Shown: positions 1 to 8,303, counted from the stretch's first letter. The stretch is DNA of 64,000 nucleotides from Brevibacillus sp. DP1.3A (GCF_013284245.2 NZ_CP085876.1:1127001-1191000), one strand, 5' to 3'. Notes: generated from the letters alone by a model not told the origin. Translations and numbers: made by a program.

Positions 1-257
1 TGATACATGTGGGATAGCTTCGGAATCACATATTGGTTGATCTGTTTGATATCGCATAGACCCTCCGAATAAATGATGGTAACGTCAGAGGAATTCTGCT
101 GATCTTCTGCGGAGGGGAAACGAACCGAATCTATGATGACATCTGCACAAGAGGCAAACAATTGCCGAAAATATTGTTCGGTTAAAGGCTGATCGTTTGG
201 GATGGACGGTGGATGTTCGTTAGGGACGAAAACATCATTCCCTCGGACTCTCCTCAT
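1..257 (-). CDS. Spore germination receptor subunit A (GerA family), N-terminal fragment
   Basis: This is the first 85 codons of a leftward gene that runs off the window. It opens with ATG at 257 behind AAGGAGG and overlaps the end of the B-subunit gene by 23 bp, so the two are translationally coupled. The visible part contains a run like EQYFRQLFASCADVII followed by a GLCDIKQINQYVIPKL-like stretch. This matches the soluble N-terminal domain of GerA/GerKA proteins, where a short DV segment leads into a GL-D---I----I motif. GerA-type proteins sit in the spore inner membrane and with B and C subunits sense germinants. The assignment rests on the short motif and on the adjacent GerAB-type permease; most of the protein is outside the window. 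Confidence 0.75.
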   Translation of the reverse strand, partial: MRRVRGNDVFVPNEHPPSIPNDQPLTEQYFRQLFASCADVIIDSVRFPSAEDQQNSSDVTIIYSEGLCDIKQINQYVIPKLSHMY

Positions 258-1341
258 AGATCATACCCCTCCTTCTACTGGACCAATGTACGAGCACGAT
301 GATAATGAACGAGTAGAACAACATCGTATAAAACATAATTGGAAGGATATAGGCGGTTAGCATGTCCAGAAACGCGTTATCGCTGAAGGGTAGAACGGCA
401 ATGGCAATCAATAGGGAATAAAGCAGGATGAGGACAAACAGTTTTTTCGCTTTGTTTTCCATTCGAAAGATATCTACGATGAGAAAGATCGTCAAAGACA
501 TGCGAATAAAAGCACCTGAAAACCACTGGTAAATACTTAAGAAATCCATATGTTCAATGTAGCGGCCAATATTAACCAAGCGCCATTCTTCGTAAGCAGG
601 ATATCTCAGCTTCTCCGACTCGCCAGTGCCGAATTCGGCAATTGCCCCCGTAACAGGTCCAAAGGTCAGTCCTATTAACACGATGGCAAGAATCAAGAGG
701 GGCAGCAACGAATACTTGGAGCGAATATGCTGTTGCATAAACAGAAGGATGATCAGTTCAATATAACCAGCTCCGACAAAGACCATGCCTTTCCACACAG
801 GAAGCATCCCGAACTCCAGGAATGGTTTCAACAACATATAGCTTTTATGCGCGTAGTTGGAAGACATGACGAAGAAACCGAGAAAGATGACAAGCGGCAG
901 GAAAAGGACCGCTGTGTTTGCGATAGAGCGTATGCCCAAGTATGCATTGCACAAGCAAATGCCAGCTAGCAAAAGGGCAATGAAAAAAGTGGGCATCTTG
1001 GGGGAAAAAGCGACGTGTATCCAGGTAACGGTATCTCTCATCGTAATTGCACACATCATGAATAAATAGACACAGGCAATACCTGCCAATATATAGGAAA
1101 CAACAGGGTGGTATGCTTTTTTCAGCAAAAGAAAAAGATGCTGCTGACGAGTTTTGGCAATGGCTGAATACAAAAGGCAGGTCCACACAAGAAAGAGGAC
1201 ACCTGCTAAAATAACCGATATCCATGAATCCCGTTTTGCGGCATCTAATAAAATCGGGATGACAATCACATGGTTCATTAGGCCAATGGTGAGCATCAAC
1301 ATACAGACAACTTGAAAAAAAGTCAAAGAACCTTGTTTCAT
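235..1341 (-). CDS. Spore germination permease, GerAB/YndE type (receptor B subunit)
   Basis: A polytopic membrane protein of about 368 residues with roughly ten hydrophobic segments and little else, the size and profile of GerAB/GerKB/YndE permeases (APC superfamily). These bind or pass germinant in the spore inner membrane. The N terminus (LTFFQVVCMLMLTIGLMNH) is typical of the family. An upstream ATG at 1347 is in frame, but AGAGG lies only one base before it and seven bases before the ATG at 1341, so 1341 is preferred. The A-subunit gene follows with a 23 bp overlap, so the gene order is B-A. A forespore sigma-G-like promoter can be read upstream. Strong family call; the germinant cannot be inferred. 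Confidence 0.88.
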   Translation of the reverse strand: MKQGSLTFFQVVCMLMLTIGLMNHVIVIPILLDAAKRDSWISVILAGVLFLVWTCLLYSAIAKTRQQHLFLLLKKAYHPVVSYILAGIACVYLFMMCAITMRDTVTWIHVAFSPKMPTFFIALLLAGICLCNAYLGIRSIANTAVLFLPLVIFLGFFVMSSNYAHKSYMLLKPFLEFGMLPVWKGMVFVGAGYIELIILLFMQQHIRSKYSLLPLLILAIVLIGLTFGPVTGAIAEFGTGESEKLRYPAYEEWRLVNIGRYIEHMDFLSIYQWFSGAFIRMSLTIFLIVDIFRMENKAKKLFVLILLYSLLIAIAVLPFSDNAFLDMLTAYILPIMFYTMLFYSFIIIVLVHWSSRRRGMIYEESPRE

Positions 1342-1371
1342 GCACATACCTCTACGTACTTGAGTTGATAG

Positions 1372-1401
1372 TAGTATCTGTTCAAAGTGGATCTTTATTC
1401 C
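1372..1401 (-). promoter_or_regulatory. Candidate sigma-G promoter of the germination operon
   Basis: Reading leftward, GGAATA (1401-1396) and GATACTA (1378-1372) are separated by 17 bp. This is close to the forespore sigma-G pattern TGAATA / CATACTA, and gerA-type operons are known sigma-G targets. The -35 half lies inside the 30 bp sequence that is repeated upstream of mrfA, so the promoter may have been assembled partly from the duplicated segment. Confidence 0.45.
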
Positions 1402-1452
1402 ATGTTTACATAACGAGCGTACATTCGTAAGAAAGGAGCAAGCAAGAAGGTG
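1382..1452 (+). repeat. Upstream copy (A) of the mrfA promoter/leader repeat
   Basis: Thirty bases from 1382 to 1411 recur exactly at 1787-1816, and similarity continues through the LexA-like box and the AAGAAGGTG ribosome-site region. In this copy the -35 (TTTACA) is kept, but the -10 equivalent reads TAAGAA instead of TAAAAT and the start codon region has diverged, so it looks like a decayed copy of the mrfA 5' region. Confidence 0.85.
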
Positions 1453-1485
1453 CGAATAACTGAGGAAGCAGAATAATGAAAAGAC

Positions 1486-1520
1486 AAAAAAGCCACGAAT
1501 CTCCTTTTCGTGGCTTTTTG
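1486..1520. terminator. Bidirectional rho-independent terminator
   Basis: AAAAAGCCACGA pairs with TCGTGGCTTTTT across a short loop, with A/T runs on both sides. It lies just downstream of the 42-residue leftward ORF, whose transcript it would end. Confidence 0.85.
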
Positions 1521-1545
1521 TATACGTATAGGCTATCTAAACTGA

Positions 1546-1674
1546 TCAACGCTTTTTCAATTCTTCTAGGAGTTCAATTATTTTATCATTTTGCATTGTA
1601 ATTTTTTTTACACCGAATGCGATTGGCAAGAGCAAAGCAATTATCAAAGGGAGAATTACTAATTCTAAGATCAA
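1546..1674 (-). CDS. Small membrane peptide, 42 residues, unknown function
   Basis: A TTG codon at 1674 follows GGAGGTG with a 7-base gap, and the frame runs 42 codons to TGA. The peptide has one hydrophobic segment (about residues 2-21, rich in Leu/Ile/Ala with a Pro) followed by a charged amphipathic tail ending in ELLEELKKR. The strong ribosome site and the terminator immediately after the stop argue that it is expressed. It lies between the two copies of the mrfA leader repeat, so it may have arrived with, or been trapped by, that duplication. It resembles small holin-like or YvrJ-type peptides only in layout; I do not recognise the family. Confidence 0.6.
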   Translation of the reverse strand: MILELVILPLIIALLLPIAFGVKKITMQNDKIIELLEELKKR

Positions 1675-1786
1675 AGGTAATCACCTCCAAATAGTCATTA
1701 GGAAGTATGTCGATTACAATTTATAGAAATTACCTATATTTACCTCCCGGAAAATATAAATTATCTCGCGACTACACATAGACCGA

Positions 1787-1859
1787 TCAAAGTGGATCTT
1801 TATTCCATGTTTACATGCCGAACGTCCATTCGTAAAATGGAAGCAAGAAGGTGACGAAA
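1787..1859 (+). repeat. Downstream copy (B) of the mrfA promoter/leader repeat
   Basis: This is the functional-looking copy of the repeat at 1382-1452, directly in front of mrfA. The exact 30 bp identity is 1787-1816; the flanking similarity extends to the ribosome site. Confidence 0.85.
1810..1838 (+). promoter_or_regulatory. mrfA promoter with LexA-like box in the spacer
   Basis: TTTACA (1810-1815) and TAAAAT (1833-1838) are exactly 17 bp apart, a good sigma-A promoter. The spacer carries CGAACGTCCATTCG (1819-1832), which matches most positions of the Bacillus LexA/DinR box CGAACRNRYGTTYC. The predicted transcript start is only about 15 bases before the mrfA start codon. The SOS role is inference; mismatches in the right half-site weaken it. 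Confidence 0.5.
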
Positions 1860-4142
1860 ATGAATGTGAAAAAAAATATCGCAGCCATATTGGATCACAT
1901 AAAAACAGAGGAACGATTTCGCGATAACATTGCGCATTGGAGGGTCATTCCTGCTCGGGAAGCAAAGTCCGTTCCATTTCCAGATGAACTGGACGGACGA
2001 ATTCGAGATGCCCTGACGAATAGGGGCATTCCCTCCTTATACACGCATCAAGAAACGTCTTTTCGCCATGTGCGCGAAGGCAAGCACATCGTCGCGGTTA
2101 CGCCCACGGCTTCAGGCAAAAGCATGTGCTATCATTTGCCGATTCTCCAGACGTTATCGGAGGACACGCAAGCGCGGGCTCTTTACTTGTTCCCAACCAA
2201 GGCTTTGGCGCAGGATCAAAAGGCGGAACTCCACGAGCTGATTACGGAAATGGGCCTTTCGATCAAATCCGAAACATATGATGGTGATACGCCTGCAAAT
2301 ATTCGGCAGATGGTACGCAAAGCAGGAAATATCGTCATCACCAACCCAGACATGCTGCACTCCGCCATTTTGCCTCATCACACCAAGTGGGTGTCCTTTT
2401 TCGAGCATCTCAAATACATCGTGATTGACGAGTTGCATACATATCGCGGCGTTTTTGGCAGTCATGTCGCCAATGTCATTCGGCGGTTGAAGCGCATTTG
2501 CGCCTTTTATGGGAGCCACCCGCAATTTATTTGCACATCGGCTACCATCGCCAACCCAAAGCAATTGGCAGAAGCTCTGACAGAAGAAGAGGTAGAGCTG
2601 GTCAACAACAATGGTGCTCCGTCTGGCATCAAGCATTTCCTTTTCTACAATCCGCCTGTGGTCAACAAGCAGCTCAATATTAGACGCAGTGCCACATTGG
2701 AGGCGCGAGACATTACCGAGCAGTTTTTGATCAATGGCATACAGACGATTTTGTTTGCGAGAAGCCGTGTACGTGTAGAGATTTTGCTGACGTATTTGCA
2801 GGAGTTAATTCGCCGCAAGCTTGGTCCGAAAACGATCCAAGGATATCGCGGCGGCTATTTACCGAGCCAGCGTAGAGAGATCGAACGCGGCTTGCGTAAT
2901 GGCGACATCATGGGCGTGGTCAGCACCAATGCGCTGGAGCTTGGAGTAGATATCGGGCAGCTTCAGGCGTGTGTCATTACTGGCTATCCGGGCTCGGTCG
3001 CAAGCACATGGCAGCAGGCAGGACGGGCGGGAAGACGGCAGGGGGAATCCGTCGTCGTTATGGTCGGTAGCTCCACTCCGTTGGATCAGTATGTGATCGC
3101 CAATCCAGAGTACTTTTTCGACCGCAGTCCTGAGACAGCGCGGATCAATCCCGATAACCTGATTATTTTGGTGGATCATCTCAAATGTGCGGCATATGAG
3201 CTGCCGTTTCGTGAGGGAGATACCTTCGGGCGGGCGGAAATCGTGGAAATTCTGGAGTTCTTGACCGAGGAGCAGGTGCTTCATTACTCGCGGGGCAAGT
3301 GGTTCTGGATGAACGATTCATTCCCGGCCCACAACATCAGTCTGCGGTCAGCTTCCCAGGAAAATGTCGTGATCATCGACATCAGTGAACGGGGAAATGA
3401 GCGTGTCATTGGGGAAATGGACCGTTTCAGCTCCATGACGCTCTTGCATGACGAGGCCATCTACCTGCATCAAGGGACGCAATTCCAGGTGGAAAAGCTG
3501 GACTACGAGGAAAAGAAGGCGTATGTCCGGGAAGTCCAAGTCGATTATTACACGGACGCCAACTTGGCCGTCTCGCTCAAAGTATTAGAGCAGGATCAGT
3601 CCCGTCGTCATGCACAGAGCACGTTGGCTTATGGCGAAGTGGCTGTGAATGCGATGGCGACGATCTTTAAGAAAATCAAGTTCGAGACGCATGAAAATAT
3701 CGGCTCGGGACCGATTCATTTGCCGGAAGAGGAGCTGCATACAAATGCAGCGTGGATCGGTTTTTCCGAAGCGTTGCTCGGCGAGATTGGGACAGAGGAT
3801 GTGGAGCGTGGCTTGGTCGGTTTGGCGCATGTGTTGCAGCACGTAGCTCCGCTGTTTGTCATGTGCGACCCGATGGACCTGCACGTGATACCGCAACGAA
3901 AGGCGGTTCATTCGCAGGAGCCGACGATTTTTCTGTACGACCGTTATCCAGGCGGCATCGGCTTGAGCGAGCAAGTGTATAAGGAAATGGAGACGATTTT
4001 GACCCAGGCAGAGCGGATGATTGTCTCTTGCCCGTGTGAGTCAGGCTGTCCGTCTTGTGTGGGAGCGACAGATGACGGCAGCAAGGGGCTCGCCATGACC
4101 TTGCTCCGAATCGCTCAAGGGGGAAGTACTTATGTCTCTTAA
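1860..4142 (+). CDS. mrfA: MrfA (YprA) superfamily 2 DNA helicase, DEAD/DEAH with DUF1998
   Basis: An SF2 helicase of about 760 residues. Visible motifs are the Walker A stretch TPTASGKSMCYHLP, the Walker B box DELH, TSATIANP (motif III), and QAGRAGRRQG (motif VI). Near the C terminus is a four-cysteine cluster CPCESGCPSC typical of the DUF1998 domain, which binds metal. B. subtilis MrfA, 749 residues, works with the nuclease MrfB in excision of mitomycin C adducts independently of UvrABC. A GTG at 1851 is in frame, but AAGAAGGTGA is better spaced for the ATG at 1860. The mrfB start lies inside the mrfA end (11 bp overlap), so both are made together. Regulation may involve the LexA-like box just upstream. 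Confidence 0.93.
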   Translation: MNVKKNIAAILDHIKTEERFRDNIAHWRVIPAREAKSVPFPDELDGRIRDALTNRGIPSLYTHQETSFRHVREGKHIVAVTPTASGKSMCYHLPILQTLSEDTQARALYLFPTKALAQDQKAELHELITEMGLSIKSETYDGDTPANIRQMVRKAGNIVITNPDMLHSAILPHHTKWVSFFEHLKYIVIDELHTYRGVFGSHVANVIRRLKRICAFYGSHPQFICTSATIANPKQLAEALTEEEVELVNNNGAPSGIKHFLFYNPPVVNKQLNIRRSATLEARDITEQFLINGIQTILFARSRVRVEILLTYLQELIRRKLGPKTIQGYRGGYLPSQRREIERGLRNGDIMGVVSTNALELGVDIGQLQACVITGYPGSVASTWQQAGRAGRRQGESVVVMVGSSTPLDQYVIANPEYFFDRSPETARINPDNLIILVDHLKCAAYELPFREGDTFGRAEIVEILEFLTEEQVLHYSRGKWFWMNDSFPAHNISLRSASQENVVIIDISERGNERVIGEMDRFSSMTLLHDEAIYLHQGTQFQVEKLDYEEKKAYVREVQVDYYTDANLAVSLKVLEQDQSRRHAQSTLAYGEVAVNAMATIFKKIKFETHENIGSGPIHLPEEELHTNAAWIGFSEALLGEIGTEDVERGLVGLAHVLQHVAPLFVMCDPMDLHVIPQRKAVHSQEPTIFLYDRYPGGIGLSEQVYKEMETILTQAERMIVSCPCESGCPSCVGATDDGSKGLAMTLLRIAQGGSTYVS

Positions 4143-5514
4143 ATCCAAGCTGCAACGGATGAAGGGACATCTCTCGCTGGAAACGGACAAAGCGGTAGCG
4201 CCAGCAGTCAAAGCGGAAAGGCCTATTCTCCAGAAAGAGCCGGGGGAAGAGCCGAGGGAGGCTGTACTTGCGGATAGCAGCGCCGAGCTACAGATACCTT
4301 TTGCCGACAAGTGGAAGGAAATGCAGGCATCGCCTTACATCTGGGATGACGAGTACGTCATGATTCGCGAGGTTCGCTATCCGATCAAACAGCAGCATGG
4401 CGCTTACGCCTTTTCCGAGCTGCATGAGGCGATCCGTATGTGGGAAGGGGCTGGTCGAGAGCATCCGCTGTCCGCTAAGGGCAGGAAGCCAGAAGACTTG
4501 CTGTTTTTCGATACGGAGACGACAGGGCTGTCAGGTGGGGCAGGAAATGCGATTTTTCTTTTGGGGTACAGTCGTTTCGAGGGGGAGCACGTCGTGGTGC
4601 GCCAGCATTTTCTCCCGGGCCCGCATGCAGAGGTGACCTTGTACCAATCGTTTTTGGAGCAAGCACAGAAGTCCTCGCATCTGGTGACCTTTAACGGAAA
4701 GTCCTTTGACTGGCCGCAGGTGCGGACGAGGCATACATTGGTGCGCGATCAAGTGCCTGCTTTGCCTACCTTTGGTCATTTTGACCTTTTGCACGGGGCG
4801 AGGAGACTGTGGAAGGCGGAGCTGGAATCGTGCCGATTAGGTATCATCGAGCAGGAAAAGCTGGATGTTTTTCGCGAGGATGATTTGCCTGGCTATTTGG
4901 CACCGGTGCGGTATTTCGACTTTTTGCATGCCCAAGACCCTGATGTTATCGAAGGCGTGCTGCGGCATAACGAGACGGACGTCCTGTCTCTGATCACGAT
5001 GTACATTCATATGACTCGGCTATTGGTAGGGCAAGGGAGTGTAACGGTCTCTCTCGAGGAAAGCTACGAAATTGCCAGATGGTACGACGCGCTTGGGGAT
5101 CAGGATGCCGCTATGGCAGGCTATCGTCTCGTCGCAGACAGTGAGCATGCGTGGAGTAACCGGGCCAAGCTCGCTATCGGTCATCTGTATAAAAAGCAAA
5201 AGGATTGGCACCAAGCCCTAATCGTTTGGGAGTCGTGCATTCAGTCCACCGGATATGTCCCAGAAGAGGTGTATATTGAGGCTGCCAAGCTGTACGAGCA
5301 CCAATTGAAGGATTGGGAGAAGGCCTTGCATTATACGAAGAAAGCGTATGAGCAGTGGAAGAAGCGCGGGAGTCTGTTGCGAAACAGGTCCAAGGCAGAT
5401 GCAGAGGCTTATCACAAGCGGATGGATCGGTTAGAAGCAAAGCTTCGCGGAAATGAAGCGGAAGAAGAGAGCCTGTTGTCCGGATTTTTGGATTGGGCGG
5501 ATGAGCAAGAGTGA
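4132..5514 (+). CDS. mrfB: MrfB (YprB) DEDDh exonuclease with TPR tail
   Basis: A 460-residue protein with an RNase H-fold exonuclease domain: the first acidic motif is FFDTETTGLSGG (about residue 125) and the last is HNETDVLSL (about residue 283). The C-terminal third contains tetratricopeptide-like helices (around YEIARWYDALGDQDAA and WEKALHYTKKAYEQW). This is the layout of B. subtilis YprB/MrfB, the metal-dependent exonuclease that acts with MrfA in repair of mitomycin-damaged DNA. The N-terminal 80 residues are charged and poorly conserved. The gene overlaps mrfA by 11 bp. No terminator is visible after it; the next sequence is a broken RCC1 gene on the opposite strand. Confidence 0.92.
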   Translation: MSLKSKLQRMKGHLSLETDKAVAPAVKAERPILQKEPGEEPREAVLADSSAELQIPFADKWKEMQASPYIWDDEYVMIREVRYPIKQQHGAYAFSELHEAIRMWEGAGREHPLSAKGRKPEDLLFFDTETTGLSGGAGNAIFLLGYSRFEGEHVVVRQHFLPGPHAEVTLYQSFLEQAQKSSHLVTFNGKSFDWPQVRTRHTLVRDQVPALPTFGHFDLLHGARRLWKAELESCRLGIIEQEKLDVFREDDLPGYLAPVRYFDFLHAQDPDVIEGVLRHNETDVLSLITMYIHMTRLLVGQGSVTVSLEESYEIARWYDALGDQDAAMAGYRLVADSEHAWSNRAKLAIGHLYKKQKDWHQALIVWESCIQSTGYVPEEVYIEAAKLYEHQLKDWEKALHYTKKAYEQWKKRGSLLRNRSKADAEAYHKRMDRLEAKLRGNEAEEESLLSGFLDWADEQE

Positions 5515-5813
5515 TGAGGGAAGTGGTCCGAAGTCCTGACGGATTGGTTTCAAGCTCTATCGGTAAGAAGCCAAGAACTAAATTGTGATTGCTTCCCCAC
5601 AAGAAGACTTCCCCTTCTTTGGTCAAGGCAGCAGAAAAATTGATTCCCGCGGAAAGGGAAACGGCCCCATCCACACGATGCTTCGCTTTCGCTGGACGAA
5701 GAATATGCCACTCTTCCCCCTCCCCTTCCAGATCCGCCCAGTTTCCGACTTGTCCATAATAAGAATCTCCCCATCCCCAGATGTCTCCTTGGTCGTCAAG
5801 CACCAAAGAATGA
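5515..5813 (-). pseudogene. RCC1-repeat protein fragment (left, inverted piece)
   Basis: Leftward from about 5813 the frame reads HSLVLDDQGDIWGWGDSYYG, then a second repeat with AALTKEGEVFLWGSNHN, classic RCC1 beta-propeller blades. Homology stops near 5520 and the open frame then runs into the antisense of mrfB with no proper end. There is no ribosome site or signal peptide. It is therefore a truncated piece of a propeller gene that ends where mrfB begins, facing head-to-head against a second RCC1 fragment on the other strand. Confidence 0.75.
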
Positions 5814-6418
5814 CACTTGCGCTGAAAGAGGACGGGACTGTCTGGTCATGGGGGCATGAAAGCCATGGTCAATTGGGGAATGGCACAGCAAATCACAATC
5901 TGCTCCCGGCAAAAGTAAAAGGACTTGAGGATGTGACCGCCATTGCGGCAGGCTTTAGTTTGCATAATCTAGCCGTGAAGAAGGACGGTACAGTCTGGGC
6001 GTGGGGAAATAACAACTATGGGCAGCTTGGCGATGGTACGAAGACCAATCGCTTTCTCCCCGTACAGGTCAAAGGATTGACGGATGTTGTCTCCGTTGCA
6101 GTTGGAAACGAGCAAAGCTTTGCTATAAAAAAAGACGGCACAGTTTGGGCATGGGGGAGAAATACACAGGGAAGGCTAGGGCTTGGTACCAATACCATGG
6201 AAAATATGATCCCCGCAAAAGTCGCTGGGCTAACGGATGTGATAGCCATTTCTTCAGGTTATCATCATGTTCTCGCCCTCAAAAAAGACGGGACGGTTTG
6301 GTCTTGGGGAGTAAATGAAAGTGGTCAAATTGGCGATGGAACCCAAACGAGATATGGATCAAGCCCCAAGACGAGTGACTATCACGATAAGAAAGTGCCG
6401 GTAAAAGTGGAGTTTTAG
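5810..6418 (+). pseudogene. RCC1-repeat protein fragment (right piece)
   Basis: Four RCC1 blades are visible, each with a core like LALKEDGTVWSWG followed by GQLGNGT, and separated by about 50 residues. The frame ends with a normal TAG at 6418 after a short tail. The first blade begins abruptly at 5810 with MTLALKEDG; upstream codons in the same frame only mirror the opposite-strand RCC1 fragment. Intact bacterial RCC1 proteins are usually secreted and hold six or seven blades, so this looks like the C-terminal part of a broken gene. A truncated but translated protein from ATG 5810 cannot be excluded, though no good ribosome site precedes it. Confidence 0.7.
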
Positions 6419-6465
6419 TTTACAGATGTTGACAACAAAGAAACTTAAATAATAATATTACCTTA

Positions 6466-6485
6466 CGTAAAAACTGATTTTTACG
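6466..6485. promoter_or_regulatory. Inverted repeat before the MBL gene
   Basis: CGTAAAAACTGATTTTTACG is a near-perfect hairpin or operator that ends against the GGAGG ribosome site of the following gene. It could be a regulator site or sequester the ribosome site in RNA; the sequence alone does not decide. Confidence 0.35.
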
Positions 6486-6498
6486 GAGGCCTGATACG

Positions 6499-7167
6499 AT
6501 GGAAATTTCAAAGGGAGTAGAAATGCTTCATCTAGATTTTCATGGGAATATCATTCACCCTGTTCTTTTGTGGGATCGAGACATGGCTGTTTTAATAGAC
6601 ACCGGATTCCCAGGACAAATAGATGATTTACGCGTGGCGATGGAAAAGGTAGGAGTATCACTCGACAAGCTAAAAGCTGTGATTTTGACACATCAAGATG
6701 TGGATCATATCGGCAGTCTTCCTGAGATTTTGCAGGTGTGCGAGGATCATCTTCACGTTTATGCACACGAACTAGATAAGCCGTATATTCAGGGGGAGAT
6801 ACCGCTTTTAAAAGACGGGCAACTCAAGAATCCACCGAAAGGCAGAGTGGACCATACCTTGAGTGACGGTCAGGAACTGCTGTTTTGCGGCGGGATTCGT
6901 GTCATCCATACTCCTGGACATACTCTCGGTCATATCAGCCTTTATTTAACGAAAAGCAAGACTCTTGTTGCCGGGGATTCGATGTACAGTGTAAACGGGA
7001 TTCTCGCAGGAATCCATGAACCGTCCACACCGGATATGGATGCAGCTCGTCTCTCTATAAAGAAGTATGTAGACCTCGACATTGCCTCAGTGGTTTGTTA
7101 CCACGGGGGATTCAGTCATGGAAATGTTAAGGATCAGATCGTAGAACTTAGTCAGGGGTTACGCTAA
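6499..7167 (+). CDS. MBL-fold metallo-hydrolase
   Basis: A cytosolic 222-residue metallo-beta-lactamase-fold protein. Metal-binding elements are visible in order: LTHQDVDHIG (motif 2), HTPGHTLGHISLY (motif 3), AGDSMY (motif 4 Asp) and CYHGG (motif 5 His). Motif 2 is H-x-D-x-D-H, with Asp in place of the usual second His, a variant often seen in Bacillus MBL proteins of unassigned substrate. The ATG at 6499 follows GGAGG with a suitable gap. It appears monocistronic, with decayed DNA on both sides. It could be a glyoxalase II-like or lactonase-like hydrolase; the substrate is unknown. Confidence 0.85.
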   Translation: MEISKGVEMLHLDFHGNIIHPVLLWDRDMAVLIDTGFPGQIDDLRVAMEKVGVSLDKLKAVILTHQDVDHIGSLPEILQVCEDHLHVYAHELDKPYIQGEIPLLKDGQLKNPPKGRVDHTLSDGQELLFCGGIRVIHTPGHTLGHISLYLTKSKTLVAGDSMYSVNGILAGIHEPSTPDMDAARLSIKKYVDLDIASVVCYHGGFSHGNVKDQIVELSQGLR

Positions 7168-7558
7168 CGGGCTCACTGGTTTCATTCAGACAAATGGAAA
7201 TCCTCTCATTTGAAGCAAACTAGACTTAATCGCTCAACAGGTAATGAGGTGTAAAAAAGGGACCTGGAAATAGGTCATGAAATACACTTTCGGTACAAGG
7301 GCAAAGATTATTCTATCAGCCATAGTCATAATGGGTGGCATTTATGCGAGTTTTATAAAGATGATCAAACATTCGAGACACAATCGGATTTGCTGAAATA
7401 CGGAACGATTATTGGAAATCATCTAGGTGATATTTGGGAAGCAGTCGAAGTTACAACTATCTTGTAAGGGGACTTTCTAATAAACAGAGCAGAGGCTGCT
7501 AGTGTACGACTAAGCAGGTGTGCTCAACTGACGGGCAGGTTAGATGGCAAAAAGCAAA
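7168..7558. other. Gene-poor, decayed stretch
   Basis: No intact gene is supported in these 391 bases. A frameshifted small ORF is listed separately at 7277-7467. A 12 bp sequence just after the MBL stop (AACGGGCTCACT, 7166-7177) reappears inverted at 8092-8103, so the whole interval may be the scar of an insertion. Confidence 0.5.
7277..7467 (+). pseudogene. Frameshifted small ORF of unknown function
   Basis: From about 7288 to TAA at 7465-7467 the sequence encodes about 59 residues of protein-like composition, starting FRYKGKDYSISHSHNGWH and ending WEAVEVTTIL. An ATG at 7277 would encode MKYT in the neighbouring frame, so one base appears to be missing between the start and the body. An unusual start such as CTG at 7264 is the alternative. 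I do not recognise the family. Confidence 0.4.
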
Positions 7559-8062
7559 TTAGAATAACTTCTCACAAAAAACGATTATTCTATATGGCAT
7601 GGTTTGGGCGGGGATGCTTTTTGTGGCAGGTCCATAGATAACAATTAGATCTCGGTTCACGGGGGTTTTAGTAAAGGGTTGCCCATTTGTTAACACGATT
7701 TGGGTATATGGAGAAATATTTAATTGTAATTGCCCGTCACTACTCACCATCTGACTATTAAAATAATCTACTTTTACATTCTGAAATGAGCTATTTTTTA
7801 TCATGACAAGTGCTTGATATTGTGGAGGGTAAATAAAAGGAACAGGCGCATTCCCATCATAATATCCAGTTACGCGATCACCTATTGCCACCATTACATG
7901 GTCTACAAAGTAAGTTGTAGGTGATACTACGAAATTAACTACTGCTCCTAAAGCGTAATCTACAGATATTAATTTATAACAACCCTCCCCTTCACCATCT
8001 TGCCCTGTAGTGAAATCACTTATCATTGTAACGGTCCCCTGAAAAGAATAGAAATTAATCAT
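7559..8062 (-). CDS. Conserved protein of unknown function, 167 residues
   Basis: The ATG at 8062 lies six bases after GGAGG, so the gene is well formed. The protein has no signal peptide or membrane helix. It is rich in beta-prone segments, for example NFVVSPTTYFVDHVMVAIGD, GYYDGNAPVPFIYPPQYQA and VDYFNSQMVSSDGQL, and ends with YGPATKSIPAQTMPYRIIV. I recall proteins with this pattern being common, unnamed, in Bacilli and Clostridia, but I cannot name a function. It is probably a small beta-barrel, OB-like fold; that is inference. It is isolated between decayed sequences and leftward. Confidence 0.75.
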   Translation of the reverse strand: MINFYSFQGTVTMISDFTTGQDGEGEGCYKLISVDYALGAVVNFVVSPTTYFVDHVMVAIGDRVTGYYDGNAPVPFIYPPQYQALVMIKNSSFQNVKVDYFNSQMVSSDGQLQLNISPYTQIVLTNGQPFTKTPVNRDLIVIYGPATKSIPAQTMPYRIIVFCEKLF

Positions 8063-8082
8063 ATAAATACCTCCATTGCTTA

Positions 8083-8190
8083 CAGGCAGGTAGTGAGCCC
8101 GTTGTTATTGAAGATAGTCCTCTTTCCATTGATGGTGGTGAGATTAAACGTTCAGATTTTGCACATTTTATGTTGATTAATGGTAACTAA
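8083..8190 (+). pseudogene. C-terminal remnant, possibly of a NAD(P)-binding (atypical SDR) protein
   Basis: The frame ending at TAA 8188-8190 reads VVIEDSPLSIDGGEIKRSDF then AHFML, which resembles the last strand and helix of NmrA-like NAD(P)H-binding proteins (a xISRxDVAxFML pattern). Nothing upstream in frame could be the rest of the gene, because the leftward hypothetical gene starts at 8062. Short and uncertain. Confidence 0.3.
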
Positions 8191-8303
8191 TTTATGTGAA
8201 ATGATCGAGATAGGTGAATATCTACGTGTACCATAGGCTTCTCTTCGATACCGATTGAGGAGCATAAGTTATTAAACTCAGGGTATCGATAGCTCCATAC
8301 TCA

